DNA of 50,845 bases from assembly GCA_023700845.1 (NCBI GenBank), contig JAMPYD010000001.1, positions 1-50,845 on the forward strand. The letters are read 5' to 3'. The translations under genes were made by a program, and so were the position numbers. This document shows positions 17,344 to 24,854 of the stretch, one piece after another; position 1 is the stretch's first letter; every line of letters starts with the position of its first letter. The DNA comes from Elusimicrobiota bacterium. GTDB lineage: Bacteria > Elusimicrobiota > Elusimicrobia > UBA1565 > UBA9628. The notes beneath the pieces were generated by a model, which had not been told where the DNA came from, did no database searches, and saw only the letters and a list, made by a program, of their open reading frames with translations.

Positions 17344-18165
17344 ATGACCGACAAGAAGCCCGTGGCCAAAGCCCCTACGAAGATCGCTTTGGATTTGCTG
17401 GCCAATGCGAAGGACTCTCTGGCTCACGCGGTCTCCCATCTAACGGACGGTGGCGACCCTTCGGCCGGTCGGTGGAAGATCGCCATCAGGGAAGTAGCCC
17501 ACGTCATCGAACTTCTATTGAAAGAGAGGTTGAGGCGAGCCCACCCGGCCTTGATTTGGGTGAAGGTCGATGAGTTCCCGTCCTTAGATGCGCGCACGGT
17601 GGGCACCGCCCTCGCGGCCTCGCGGCTCGCCAAAATGTGCGGCATCTCGTTTCCCAAGGATGCCTTGGATACTCTTGACGCCTGTCGAAAGCAGCGGAAT
17701 AAAATTGAGCACTACGAGTTTCACGTCGAAGAGGCGGAAGCGCGTGGGATCGTGGGGCGGATGTTGGCGTTCATCTTTACTTTCTCCAGGCTCCACCTTG
17801 AGATCGACCTTGAAGCGGAGTTCCGCAAAGACAAAAGCTGGGAATCCCTTATCGACCTGGTCGAATTTCGAGAAGCACAGGCCAAGGCGATCGCGAAGAA
17901 GTTTTCCGAAGATGGAACAGAATCCACAGACTGTGAGTCTTGCGGTGAGCCGACTTTCGACATCGGGGCTGAACAATGTGAATTATGCGGCCACCGAGAT
18001 GAACTCGTTGACTGCGATCAGTGCGGGCAATCAATCTGGGCCTCGGATTCGGAATCCTTCGACGGCCCCGAGTCTGAAGAAACATCAGTAGTGTGCGGTA
18101 GCTGTGTTAGGAAGGCAGAGGCTGCTGATTTCCTGTATGACCAGTGGAAGGACCAGCAAGGATGA
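17344..18165 (+). CDS. HEPN-like RNxxxH protein with C-terminal zinc ribbons
   Basis: The protein is 273 aa from ATG 17344. GTG 17329, overlapping the previous stop, would add five residues and is also possible. A helical domain carries RNKIEH (R118, N119, H123 from this ATG), the HEPN ribonuclease signature RNxxxH. The C-terminal third has clustered CxxC pairs (CESCGEP, CELCGH, CDQCGQS, CGSC), implying two zinc-ribbon units that may bind nucleic acid or a partner. HEPN plus zinc ribbon suggests an RNA-cleaving toxin or effector with its own recognition module. It follows the Abi_C gene closely in the same direction. Confidence 0.72.
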   Translation: MTDKKPVAKAPTKIALDLLANAKDSLAHAVSHLTDGGDPSAGRWKIAIREVAHVIELLLKERLRRAHPALIWVKVDEFPSLDARTVGTALAASRLAKMCGISFPKDALDTLDACRKQRNKIEHYEFHVEEAEARGIVGRMLAFIFTFSRLHLEIDLEAEFRKDKSWESLIDLVEFREAQAKAIAKKFSEDGTESTDCESCGEPTFDIGAEQCELCGHRDELVDCDQCGQSIWASDSESFDGPESEETSVVCGSCVRKAEAADFLYDQWKDQQG

Positions 18166-18216
18166 AACAACCACGCCTGGATGGCGTACGGGAGCGACAC
18201 AGTAGCTGCCTCCCGC

Positions 18217-18222
18217 TATAAT
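18217..18222 (+). promoter_or_regulatory. Perfect -10 box, leaderless start of the second HEPN gene
   Basis: TATAAT ends seven bases before ATG 18230. GCGACA lies 17 bases upstream as a partial -35. The HEPN gene can therefore be transcribed separately from the cluster before it. Confidence 0.6.
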
Positions 18223-18229
18223 TTCGACC

Positions 18230-18907
18230 ATGCGAATCTCCCCCGAGGTGTTGAAGGGCCCGAGCCCAGAGGTCGACGACTCCTGGCGCCTTTTCCTCGA
18301 CCCGGCAGAACTCAGGACCAATCTGATCACGGCGTCGATTTACATCGCCGGGTTCGAGACGTTGAAATCGACGATCACCGGGCGCATCAGGGATTTTTTC
18401 TGGACCGGCTGGGACCACAAGACCGGCGACATCGTCAGCGAGAGCTACAACACCAAGGTCCTCGACCTCGATCCGAAGCGCAGGGTCTACGAAGCCTCGC
18501 TCGCCTGGCTGAAGCAGATGTCCGTGATCGACGACGCCGACTTGGCTAAGCTCAAGGTGGTGACGGACCTCCGCAACGAGATGGCCCACAAGATGGTCTC
18601 GATCGCGTCCGAGGGAGTGCCCGCGCACTGCGAGCAACGCCTCGGCGACATGATCCGCTTACTGCACAAGATCGAGGTCTGGTGGATCAGGAACGTGGAG
18701 ATGGAAATCAACCCGGACTTCTGCGACCCCGCCGCCAAGGACGAGGACATGCACCCTGGCAGCGTCATCACGCTCCAGATGATGACGCAGATCGCGCTTG
18801 GCACCGAGGACGAGGCTCGTGAGCCCCTCGCCGAATACATCAAGCGGTATGGCCCAGCCGCGAGCAAGTCGAAATGGCCTGGCACCGACGCGCCTCCAGA
18901 GCTATAA
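18230..18907 (+). CDS. HEPN-like protein with RNxxxH motif
   Basis: This 225-aa helical protein carries LRNEMAHKMV (R115, N116, H120), the HEPN signature. A long helix before it (YEASLAWLKQMSVIDDADLAKLK) fits the four-helix HEPN bundle. There is no zinc motif. HEPN proteins act as ribonuclease toxins or as inactive partners; with two other RN...H proteins just upstream it is probably part of one defence or toxin module. It has its own TATAAT box immediately before the start, and the stop codon lies inside another TATAAT (18903-18908). Confidence 0.7.
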   Translation: MRISPEVLKGPSPEVDDSWRLFLDPAELRTNLITASIYIAGFETLKSTITGRIRDFFWTGWDHKTGDIVSESYNTKVLDLDPKRRVYEASLAWLKQMSVIDDADLAKLKVVTDLRNEMAHKMVSIASEGVPAHCEQRLGDMIRLLHKIEVWWIRNVEMEINPDFCDPAAKDEDMHPGSVITLQMMTQIALGTEDEAREPLAEYIKRYGPAASKSKWPGTDAPPEL

Positions 18908-19000
18908 TCTGATTGCCCGGCTCACCCGGGCGCGACGGACTTAGAAACTGGCCGCGCTAATGCGGGCCGCCTTGATGGTCAAGGCGGCCCGTTTGCTTTA
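18903..19000 (+). ncRNA. Candidate small RNA or attenuator leader
   Basis: TATAAT (18903-18908) overlaps the HEPN stop codon. About 85 bases follow that fold into a GCCCGG/CCGGGC hairpin (near 18,916-18,932) and then a strong terminator-like hairpin, GGGCCGCCTTGA paired with TCAAGGCGGCCC (about 18,964-18,990), ending GTTTGCTTT. The unit looks like a short independent transcript or a transcription attenuator ahead of the HTH gene at 19012. The -35 is weak. Confidence 0.4.
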
Positions 19001-19011
19001 TGGAGACCCTA

Positions 19012-19590
19012 ATGAACACTCCGATCTCGAATAGAACCACGATCCTCGGTGGCGACGCCCTGCGATGGCCGACACACGATGCACCTGCCCCGGCTGAACC
19101 GGACATGGTGAACTTCCCGGGGGGGGTGGTGCAACATGGAGGGGTGAATCTCATACAGGATACGTCAGAATCGCTGCCGGGCCTATATCCCGCGAGACTG
19201 GGCGCCGATTCACCTGTTCAGATTCACCCCGAACCGGACATGCAATTGTGCGGCATCGAAGCAAGCGCAGCCGACCACGGACCCTCTTCCCCAACTTTTA
19301 GGGAAGCCTCCGGCGGGGTCGAACGCTGGGCAGCGGCCCGGCGGCTGGAGTTCCTTTTGCTCTGGTCGGCTACCGAGTTGTCCGGAAAGGAGATCGCTCG
19401 CTTCTTCGGCCTCTCCGAGCGCCATACACGCCGCCTGCGTGTCGACCTTGGCCTCGAAGACCGCACGACCCTTCGGCGGCTTGATCGGGCAGGTCGACGC
19501 CGCCTTGGGGCATACAAGGCGCTGGCAGGGCTTATGTCGCAGGAGGCGCAGGCGTTGCTGGTGACCGCACAGGCCCGCAGCCGGGCCTAG
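19012..19590 (+). CDS. HTH-containing protein, function unknown
   Basis: This 192-aa protein starts at ATG 19012 behind GGAG with six-base spacing. The N-terminal 100 residues look disordered (many Pro, Gly, Ser). The C-terminal part has a helix-turn-helix (ELSGKEIARFFGLSERHTRR) followed by a basic helix. It may be a DNA-binding regulator or a plasmid replication/partition helper of the island. It converges on the tyrosine recombinase gene, with 107 bases between stops that hold only GC-rich sequence. Confidence 0.6.
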   Translation: MNTPISNRTTILGGDALRWPTHDAPAPAEPDMVNFPGGVVQHGGVNLIQDTSESLPGLYPARLGADSPVQIHPEPDMQLCGIEASAADHGPSSPTFREASGGVERWAAARRLEFLLLWSATELSGKEIARFFGLSERHTRRLRVDLGLEDRTTLRRLDRAGRRRLGAYKALAGLMSQEAQALLVTAQARSRA

Positions 19591-19697
19591 AACCAGGCGG
19601 CCAACGCGGGCGCCGAGCGCGGGGGGGCCCGGGCGATCCGCCTCGTTATTTAGAGTTCGATAACATGGATTAAGGTACTCATTGCAACCATCAGCAA

Positions 19698-20627
19698 CTA
19701 CAGGTTGGCGGCCACGATCCGCGCCACCTCCCCGGCCAAGTCCTGCCGGTTGTCATCGTAGACGTTGAGAACGCGAAGGTCGCGATGGCGGGAGAAGCGC
19801 TGGACCTTCCTCACGTCGCCGCCCAGCAGGTCCAGCGCCTCGGTGATGGCCAGATGCCGCACGCCATGCGGTCGGCCGAGGCCAAGGCCCCGGGTCAACC
19901 GGTAGACACTGGTTCCCGTCAGCCTCGCGCCCTTACCGGCCCGATCGAAGTTCGTGAACAGCGGCCCCGGCGCCGTGCCACGCGCCGCGATCCAGGCCGT
20001 GAGCACGCCTGCGGTCTCGTCCGGGAGAGTGAGCGTCATGCGGGTCGTCCGGCCTTTACCCTTGATGGAGAGCGTACCGGCCTCCAGGGCAACGTGGGCT
20101 AGGTCCAGGGACACGACCTCACCCCGGCGCAGCCCAAGGTCGTGCAGCAGCCGTAGGATCGCCAGGTCTCGCCGGGCCTTGCCGTCCCCACACTGTTTCA
20201 GGTCATGTAGTACCTTCTTAAGCGTGCCTCGCGCGGGTCCACGGAGGTCGCGATCGTGCTCGACCTTCAGGTTCTGGACCTCCAAGTTCCAGACTACGAT
20301 CCCGAGTGTGCGCGCCAGCTTCACCATCGCCCTCAACGCCGCCAGGCGCCGGTTGATCGTCGACGCCTGCAAGCCGCGCTCGACCAGGTTAGCCTTATAA
20401 CCCAAGGCCAGCGCGTTTGCGTCGCCCGGCGCTAGGGACAGCAGCCCACGCGCCGCGTCATCAACGTCGCTCGACCGGGTGAAGGTCGAGAAGTCGTTCA
20501 AGTCCTGTCTGTAGGCCCGGATCGTCAGCGCGTTGCGGCCCGAGAGGAACGCCTGGATGAGGGCTGCGATCTTCTGCTTCACAAGCCTCGATGGAATTTG
20601 AGGGTGGACGATGATGACCTTGCTCAT
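19698..20627 (-). CDS. Tyrosine recombinase (second recombinase of the island)
   Basis: This 309-aa tyrosine recombinase has a core-binding domain (about 15-110, ending ASTINRRLAALRAMVKLA) and a catalytic domain. Visible catalytic residues are R168 (GLRRGEV), K191 (KGKGR), H254-R257 (PHGVRH), H281 (SRHRD) and Y290 (NVYDDN), so it looks active. An AGGAGA ribosome site precedes ATG 20627. The size and compact domains are closer to XerC/D or small integron-type recombinases than to phage integrases with arm-binding domains. It lies in the middle of the element, so it may resolve multimers or act on another site rather than integrate the island. It overlaps the upstream zinc protein gene by four bases. 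Confidence 0.9.
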   Translation of the reverse strand: MSKVIIVHPQIPSRLVKQKIAALIQAFLSGRNALTIRAYRQDLNDFSTFTRSSDVDDAARGLLSLAPGDANALALGYKANLVERGLQASTINRRLAALRAMVKLARTLGIVVWNLEVQNLKVEHDRDLRGPARGTLKKVLHDLKQCGDGKARRDLAILRLLHDLGLRRGEVVSLDLAHVALEAGTLSIKGKGRTTRMTLTLPDETAGVLTAWIAARGTAPGPLFTNFDRAGKGARLTGTSVYRLTRGLGLGRPHGVRHLAITEALDLLGGDVRKVQRFSRHRDLRVLNVYDDNRQDLAGEVARIVAANL

Positions 20628-21157
20628 TGGTTGGTCTCCTGGGCGCTGTCGCCCTTATGCTCCACGGCGTCGAACAACACCTTCGACAGCTTGTGCTCGT
20701 TCACCTCTTCGAGGAGCCGCGACGCCCAAAGTATCGCCTCGACGCAATCCCAGCGCAGGCTCGTGGCCACGTCGGCGGGGCTGACACCAACGACCGCGTC
20801 GACCGCCTGCTCATGGGCGATCGCCCTCAGGTGCTCAGGCTTCAGGTTGTCGACGTGGAAGGTGGCCCAGCCTCGGCGCTTGAGCGTACACCTGATCTCC
20901 TCCAGGTGTTCGGCCTCAACCTTAACACCACAGCCCCGACAGAGCGAGTCGGACCCATCGTAATAGATCAGGGCCTCGGTCCCATCGTGCTGTGGAGCAC
21001 CGGCGTCGGTGTTGCAGCGGTCGCAGCAGATGTCCTCGAACGCGATGTCCTCAGGTGGAGAGACGCCATCCGAGATCAGGATATGCCCTTTGCCGTCGCC
21101 GGGTCTGAAGGTCTCAAGCCAGGCGCTCCTCTTGAACCATCCGCGCACGGGCATCAT
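20624..21157 (-). CDS. Zinc-finger protein linked to the recombinase
   Basis: This 177-aa protein starts at ATG 21157 with GGAGGCTCTC upstream; longer starts lack such a site. Two CxxC pairs (CCDRC near residue 44 and CRGCG near residue 73) can bind one zinc ion, and a helical C-terminal half follows. It is not recognised. Overlaps with the 59-aa gene before it and the recombinase after it show a three-gene unit, so it may help or control the recombinase. Confidence 0.65.
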   Translation of the reverse strand: MMPVRGWFKRSAWLETFRPGDGKGHILISDGVSPPEDIAFEDICCDRCNTDAGAPQHDGTEALIYYDGSDSLCRGCGVKVEAEHLEEIRCTLKRRGWATFHVDNLKPEHLRAIAHEQAVDAVVGVSPADVATSLRWDCVEAILWASRLLEEVNEHKLSKVLFDAVEHKGDSAQETNQ

Positions 21158-21333
21158 GAGAGCCTCCGAACCGCGTTGAGCCAAACTGCGGCGACCGCTG
21201 CCAGCGCCCGTGCCATGGGCATGTCTTTGGCGCCGACGTTTCCAATCGTGACAGTCACCGGGCGCGATCGACCTCTGGCTGGAACGGAAAGGACGAACAA
21301 CCACTCGGCCGTGACCACGTTGCGTTTGTGCAT
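21154..21333 (-). CDS. Small 59-aa protein heading the recombinase unit
   Basis: The frame from ATG 21333 to TGA 21154 has a very good ribosome site (GGAGGCATT before ATG). Its stop overlaps the start of the zinc-finger gene. The product begins MHKRNVVTAEWLFVLSVPAR and ends in an Ala-rich helix. Function is unknown; the ribosome site and overlap are the evidence that it is translated. Confidence 0.6.
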   Translation of the reverse strand: MHKRNVVTAEWLFVLSVPARGRSRPVTVTIGNVGAKDMPMARALAAVAAVWLNAVRRLS

Positions 21334-21538
21334 AATGCCTCCAGCCCTGGAGGTCGAAGTGACGAAGCGTCCATGACGCCCGCTCTTCTCGCGCCTTTAC
21401 CGGATGTTTAGCCTCGCCCGGGAAGTAGGGCTAATAAACCGCGAGGTCCTGCTTTCAGTCTGCTTCGGTTACCTCCTGCCTTTCCGATCGGCGGTGCAAA
21501 AAGAAAGCTGACGGGCCATTCTCAGATAGGTAACCGGC

Positions 21539-21823
21539 TTAAAGATATCCAAATTTTTTTCCAACTTCGCGTCCTCGACACCGTTTTTTTCTCCAAAACT
21601 TTTGTGAGGGACAGTGGCGCCGCCCTACCGGCTCCGTTAGGGCGAGGCGAGCGACATTGATCGGGCCGGGGGGTACTTGGCAGAGCAGAAGCGCCTTATG
21701 GGCTGCAAAGTATCGGAGAATTTCGGCTTCCACGGGATCGCGCTCCTCTGCCTTTAGGGCTCGGGCCAAGAGCGACTTCACATCTCGGACGGTACGGTGC
21801 CATTCCTGGTGCCCAGCGCTCAC
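21539..21823 (-). CDS. Hypothetical protein, 94 aa
   Basis: The GTG 21823 start overlaps the stop of the 156-aa gene upstream (GTGA). The product has a helical N-terminal half (RTVRDVKSLLARALKAEERD) and a strongly basic C-terminal tail (FWRKKRCRGREVGKKFGYL). It is not recognised. The 205 bases downstream (21334-21538) hold no visible gene. Confidence 0.5.
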   Translation of the reverse strand: MSAGHQEWHRTVRDVKSLLARALKAEERDPVEAEILRYFAAHKALLLCQVPPGPINVARLALTEPVGRRHCPSQKFWRKKRCRGREVGKKFGYL

Positions 21824-22290
21824 TGCTGGCCCTCAGGCATCCGTGGGAGCGCCTGCGCCGCCGTGATCAAGCCTCGGGCCGCCAACTGTACCTGGGGCAC
21901 ACTGGGGCCTTCGGCTGAGCACAGGGGCGCGGCTGGGCAGGTTTCATGAAGATCGGCTACGAGCCGGGCAAATTCCTCTCGATAGACTGCGCGAATGATG
22001 TCGTCGCCCATCACGGTGTAGAGCCCGTGACTTCCAAAGCGGATCATCCGTTCGAGCCGCAGAAGGTCATAGATGAAGCGGCGTCCAGTTCGTTTCTTTG
22101 GATTTGAGATGGCCACAACGTCGTAGGGCTTCTTGGGCACGTCCTCGTTGAACATCGGGCTGTCGATCAGGTTCCTGATCCAGGGGCTGCGCGTAAATCG
22201 GCTAGGGTCGGAGTCGAACTCGGCGCAGCTTCCTGGGGACGGGCGTGGTCGACGCCGCAACCAACCGACGAATCTGTCGACGATCCCCAT
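21820..22290 (-). CDS. Hypothetical protein, 156 aa
   Basis: The start at ATG 22290 is chosen for its GGAGGCGCCA ribosome site; the frame extends eight codons further upstream without one. The N-terminus is basic and amphipathic (MGIVDRFVGWLRRRPRPSPG). A middle region (RRFIYDLLRLERMIRFGSHG) looks helical. No family is recognised. It forms a pair with the overlapping 94-aa gene. Confidence 0.55.
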   Translation of the reverse strand: MGIVDRFVGWLRRRPRPSPGSCAEFDSDPSRFTRSPWIRNLIDSPMFNEDVPKKPYDVVAISNPKKRTGRRFIYDLLRLERMIRFGSHGLYTVMGDDIIRAVYREEFARLVADLHETCPAAPLCSAEGPSVPQVQLAARGLITAAQALPRMPEGQQ

Positions 22291-22419
22291 TGGCGCCTCC
22301 CGCAACGACAGCATCGGCGATCAGGGACAGGCGGGGGAAAAGCAAAACCAGTGCGGGCGCACTGGTCACGCCGTTTACCCCGGATGTCGGCCCGAGTAAG
22401 CAAGCTGCAAACCTCGCCG

Positions 22420-22451
22420 TCTCTTCGGCTCAGGATGTCGAGCCGAAGAGA
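22420..22451. repeat. 12-bp perfect inverted repeat
   Basis: TCTCTTCGGCTC (22420-22431) and GAGCCGAAGAGA (22440-22451) are perfect inverted arms with an 8-base loop, in the gap between the GYF-like gene and the 156-aa gene. There is no clear T-tract on either strand, so it could be an operator, a weak terminator or an RNA processing site. Confidence 0.6.
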
Positions 22452-22506
22452 ATTACGACCTACCTGAGTATAGCCAGAATCGCCGTTTCCGCAAGGGGAT
22501 AGACGC

Positions 22507-23376
22507 TCACTTTGGGTCATCTCGGTCGAGGCGGGGTGAACGAGCGTAAAATTTTTCGTTATTCAGCCTGTTGAAGTAACGGGTGTCATAGACCAGAACT
22601 GCTGGCCCCACATCTTGATAGATGTAAAAACCGATGCCGCCACGCCCACTTCTTCCTAGATGGACATCACCACGGATGTAGTCTCTGGCCTGCTCCGTAG
22701 CATAAGAATTGCCTTTGGTGTCCTCCAGCAAGAAGTTGGATTGAGAGAGGGTCTGAGCTTCGGATGCTTTTTGATTTGTCACGGAAACATCGAAGTAAAC
22801 AATCGTCTTGCCCATGCGCTCAGCATCTTTCAACTGCCAATCGTAAAAGGCACCTTGATCAACAACCTCTTGCCCGATAAGAGTTCTGTGAATCTGGACC
22901 TTGAATAGCTTCTGGGTATCCTCGAATGAAATCAATCGGTTACTTTTTGCCCTAGACACGTCCTGTGTTGGTGCTGAGACGTTGATATTCGCCGCCGTAG
23001 TTGCTGGCGCTCGGGGTGTACGAACAGGGAGTAATCTGTAGCCGACGCCGCCGATGACTGCCCCGCCCACTGCGATTGCGATCATGTTGTCCATCAGCTT
23101 GGCCATGACCGTACCTGCGCCCACTGTCGTCGCCTCTGGAGAGGTGAGAGGACTCGACTCGTCGATGATTGGTTCTGGTGGTGGGGGAGGCAAGGAGTGT
23201 CCCCGTGTACCACCATGCAGAAGTTCAGGCACGTCCTTCATCGGCTTCCAGGTAGCGCCGCTCTTCGGGGTTTCCGGGTATACCAACGTCCCATCCGTGA
23301 TCCCGGGGCGGTGGCGAATCTCCTCGGGAGTAAACGGTCCAAGACTCTCTTTTTTTACGCGGACCCAATATCGCAC
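22507..23376 (-). CDS. Membrane protein with GYF-like N-terminus and DUF4352-like C-terminal domain
   Basis: This 289-aa protein begins at GTG 23376 behind GGGGA. The first 50 residues (YWVRVKKESLGPFTPEEIRH, then TDGTLVYPE) fit the GYF_2-type domain that often precedes a TM in bacterial proteins. A proline-rich linker (SLPPPPPEPI) and one TM (about 99-118) follow. The outer part (about 190-260, VYFDVSVTNQKASEAQTLS then NFLLEDTKGNSY) fits the DUF4352 Ig-like fold of secreted proteins. It should span the inner membrane with the DUF4352-like part outside. It lies eight bases after the second lipoprotein gene and is probably co-transcribed. Confidence 0.7.
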   Translation of the reverse strand: MRYWVRVKKESLGPFTPEEIRHRPGITDGTLVYPETPKSGATWKPMKDVPELLHGGTRGHSLPPPPPEPIIDESSPLTSPEATTVGAGTVMAKLMDNMIAIAVGGAVIGGVGYRLLPVRTPRAPATTAANINVSAPTQDVSRAKSNRLISFEDTQKLFKVQIHRTLIGQEVVDQGAFYDWQLKDAERMGKTIVYFDVSVTNQKASEAQTLSQSNFLLEDTKGNSYATEQARDYIRGDVHLGRSGRGGIGFYIYQDVGPAVLVYDTRYFNRLNNEKFYARSPRLDRDDPK

Positions 23377-23384
23377 TGAATCCC

Positions 23385-23936
23385 CTACTGAGTCGCCGCC
23401 ATCCCTGGGAACTTGGCTCGCTGCGCGGTCTGCCGCTCCTCGGATTGACCGATCTGTTGATCTAGGGACACTCGATAGGCATCCGACGATTCGTACGCCG
23501 CCGTCTCGGACAAGAGTTTCTCCAGCTTCGAGCGCGGAAGTTCCAGAAGTACAACACAGCCATCATCTTTGGCCCACTCCGTCTGGACCTCCTCGAATCC
23601 GTTGATGATCCGGTTAGCGACCTCCTGGATATGGGAATCCTTTTCCATGAGTTTACCGACCGTGAGCCCGCCACGGACCGTCACGCCCTTAATTAAGGCC
23701 AAAGCCTCATAGCGCGCTGCGACAAGGGCAGCGTTCCTGGACAGCCCTCGGCGTTGCGTTGTACCACCGGCATCCTGGGCCACGGCACCAATACCCCGAA
23801 CTCTGACCGTTTCCTTGTCGCTGACCTTTGACCAGACATCGGCCACTTCTCCCTTGGCGAGGGAGCGATTGACCCCGCCGCAGCCGCTGACGCCGACCGT
23901 GACCAGCCCAAGCATGACGAACATGACCATCTTCAT
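23385..23936 (-). CDS. LPP20-like lipoprotein, paralogue of the next gene
   Basis: This 183-aa protein starts at ATG 23936 with GGAGGCTACG upstream. A type II signal peptide ends in VSGC. The mature part carries RNAALVAARYEALALIKGV, typical of LPP20-type lipoproteins, and it aligns along its length with the lipoprotein at 23998-24699 (shared segments WSKxSDKxxxRxRG, ARYExLAxIKGV, LMEKxSxIxE, EVxTEW). It is therefore a tandem duplicate at roughly 40% identity by eye. Envelope lipoproteins on a plasmid-like element could change surface properties or exclude other elements; this is inference. Confidence 0.72.
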   Translation of the reverse strand: MKMVMFVMLGLVTVGVSGCGGVNRSLAKGEVADVWSKVSDKETVRVRGIGAVAQDAGGTTQRRGLSRNAALVAARYEALALIKGVTVRGGLTVGKLMEKDSHIQEVANRIINGFEEVQTEWAKDDGCVVLLELPRSKLEKLLSETAAYESSDAYRVSLDQQIGQSEERQTAQRAKFPGMAATQ

Positions 23937-23997
23937 CGTAGCCTCCATGCGGCCATGCGTCTGTGCCTGCGCGCAACATTGAACGGAATCACTGGCG

Positions 23998-24699
23998 TCA
24001 GTGCCCGTCGTCTCGGCTGTGGATCACGCGCATAAGGCCGAGCACTTCCTCAGGGGTCACCGTATTTTTCCGACGCTCTTCCATCTCCCGCATGGCTAGG
24101 CACACAGCCGCCGCGTGTTCAATTTCCCAAAACGGCTTCGGACTGACCTTCCTGTCTTCAATGATCTTGGCGCTCAACTTGTCGACCAAATACTCCAAAC
24201 GCTCGATCTCCTTGGTGTCGCGGGCGGCGCGATGCAGAAGCTCCTTCTCCCACTCGGAATTGTCCCGGAACAGCCGCTCAACCGTAGATCGCTTAAGCTC
24301 AAGTGTGACGACGCAATCATCCCCGGCCGTCCACTCGGTTTTGACCTCTTCGCCACCCCGGACCAGAGCGCGCGCCAGTTCACGGATCAAAGAGTTTTTT
24401 TCCATCAACTGCATAATGGTTGTGCCGCCTTCGAGCTTCACGCCTTTTATAACCGCAAGCAACTCGTAACGTGCTGATACCAAAGCGCCATTACGACTGG
24501 TAGCCCGGCGGGCTGTCCGGCCTACGGCCCAATCAGCGGAGACTCCGACGCCTCTCGTTCGCAAATGGGATTTGTCGCTGATCTTGGACCAAAACGCCTT
24601 TATCTCACCGTTCTCAGTCGCGCGGGGGACGCCCGCGCAGCCCGAAACAATGAGAGCAAGCAGGATGACGCCGAGGGGGAAGTCTCTTGGATTGACCAT
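23998..24699 (-). CDS. LPP20-like lipoprotein with C-terminal helical extension
   Basis: This 233-aa lipoprotein starts at ATG 24699, chosen so that the signal peptide (MVNPRDFPLGVILLALIVSGC, 21 residues including the lipobox Cys) sits at the N-terminus; a 22-residue longer frame exists. The mature region is paralogous to the next gene and then adds about 70 residues of charged helix (ERLEYLVDKLSAKIIEDRK). It is first in the leftward lipoprotein-lipoprotein-GYF/DUF4352 unit and is divergent from the XRE regulator. Confidence 0.7.
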   Translation of the reverse strand: MVNPRDFPLGVILLALIVSGCAGVPRATENGEIKAFWSKISDKSHLRTRGVGVSADWAVGRTARRATSRNGALVSARYELLAVIKGVKLEGGTTIMQLMEKNSLIRELARALVRGGEEVKTEWTAGDDCVVTLELKRSTVERLFRDNSEWEKELLHRAARDTKEIERLEYLVDKLSAKIIEDRKVSPKPFWEIEHAAAVCLAMREMEERRKNTVTPEEVLGLMRVIHSRDDGH

Positions 24700-24815
24700 T
24701 TTCGGCCGGGCAGGCGACAGGCGCAATCCCATGGTGGTCCCGACTGTTAAGTATTGAGCGGGCACTACGAATTGTCAATAGCGCACATATACATAGTATG
24801 TCCATACAGCGCATG

Positions 24816-24828
24816 GTCCTGACAGGAC
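24816..24828. promoter_or_regulatory. Palindromic operator candidate for the XRE regulator
   Basis: GTCCTGACAGGAC is a perfect palindrome with a one-base centre, 26 bases before the XRE start. An AT-rich stretch with ACATAGTATGTCCATAC lies just upstream. The position between divergent units fits autoregulation by the XRE protein. A TAGGAT (24837-24842) may be the -10 box. Confidence 0.5.
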
Positions 24829-24854
24829 AACTTCTTTAGGATAGCCTCCAGGAC

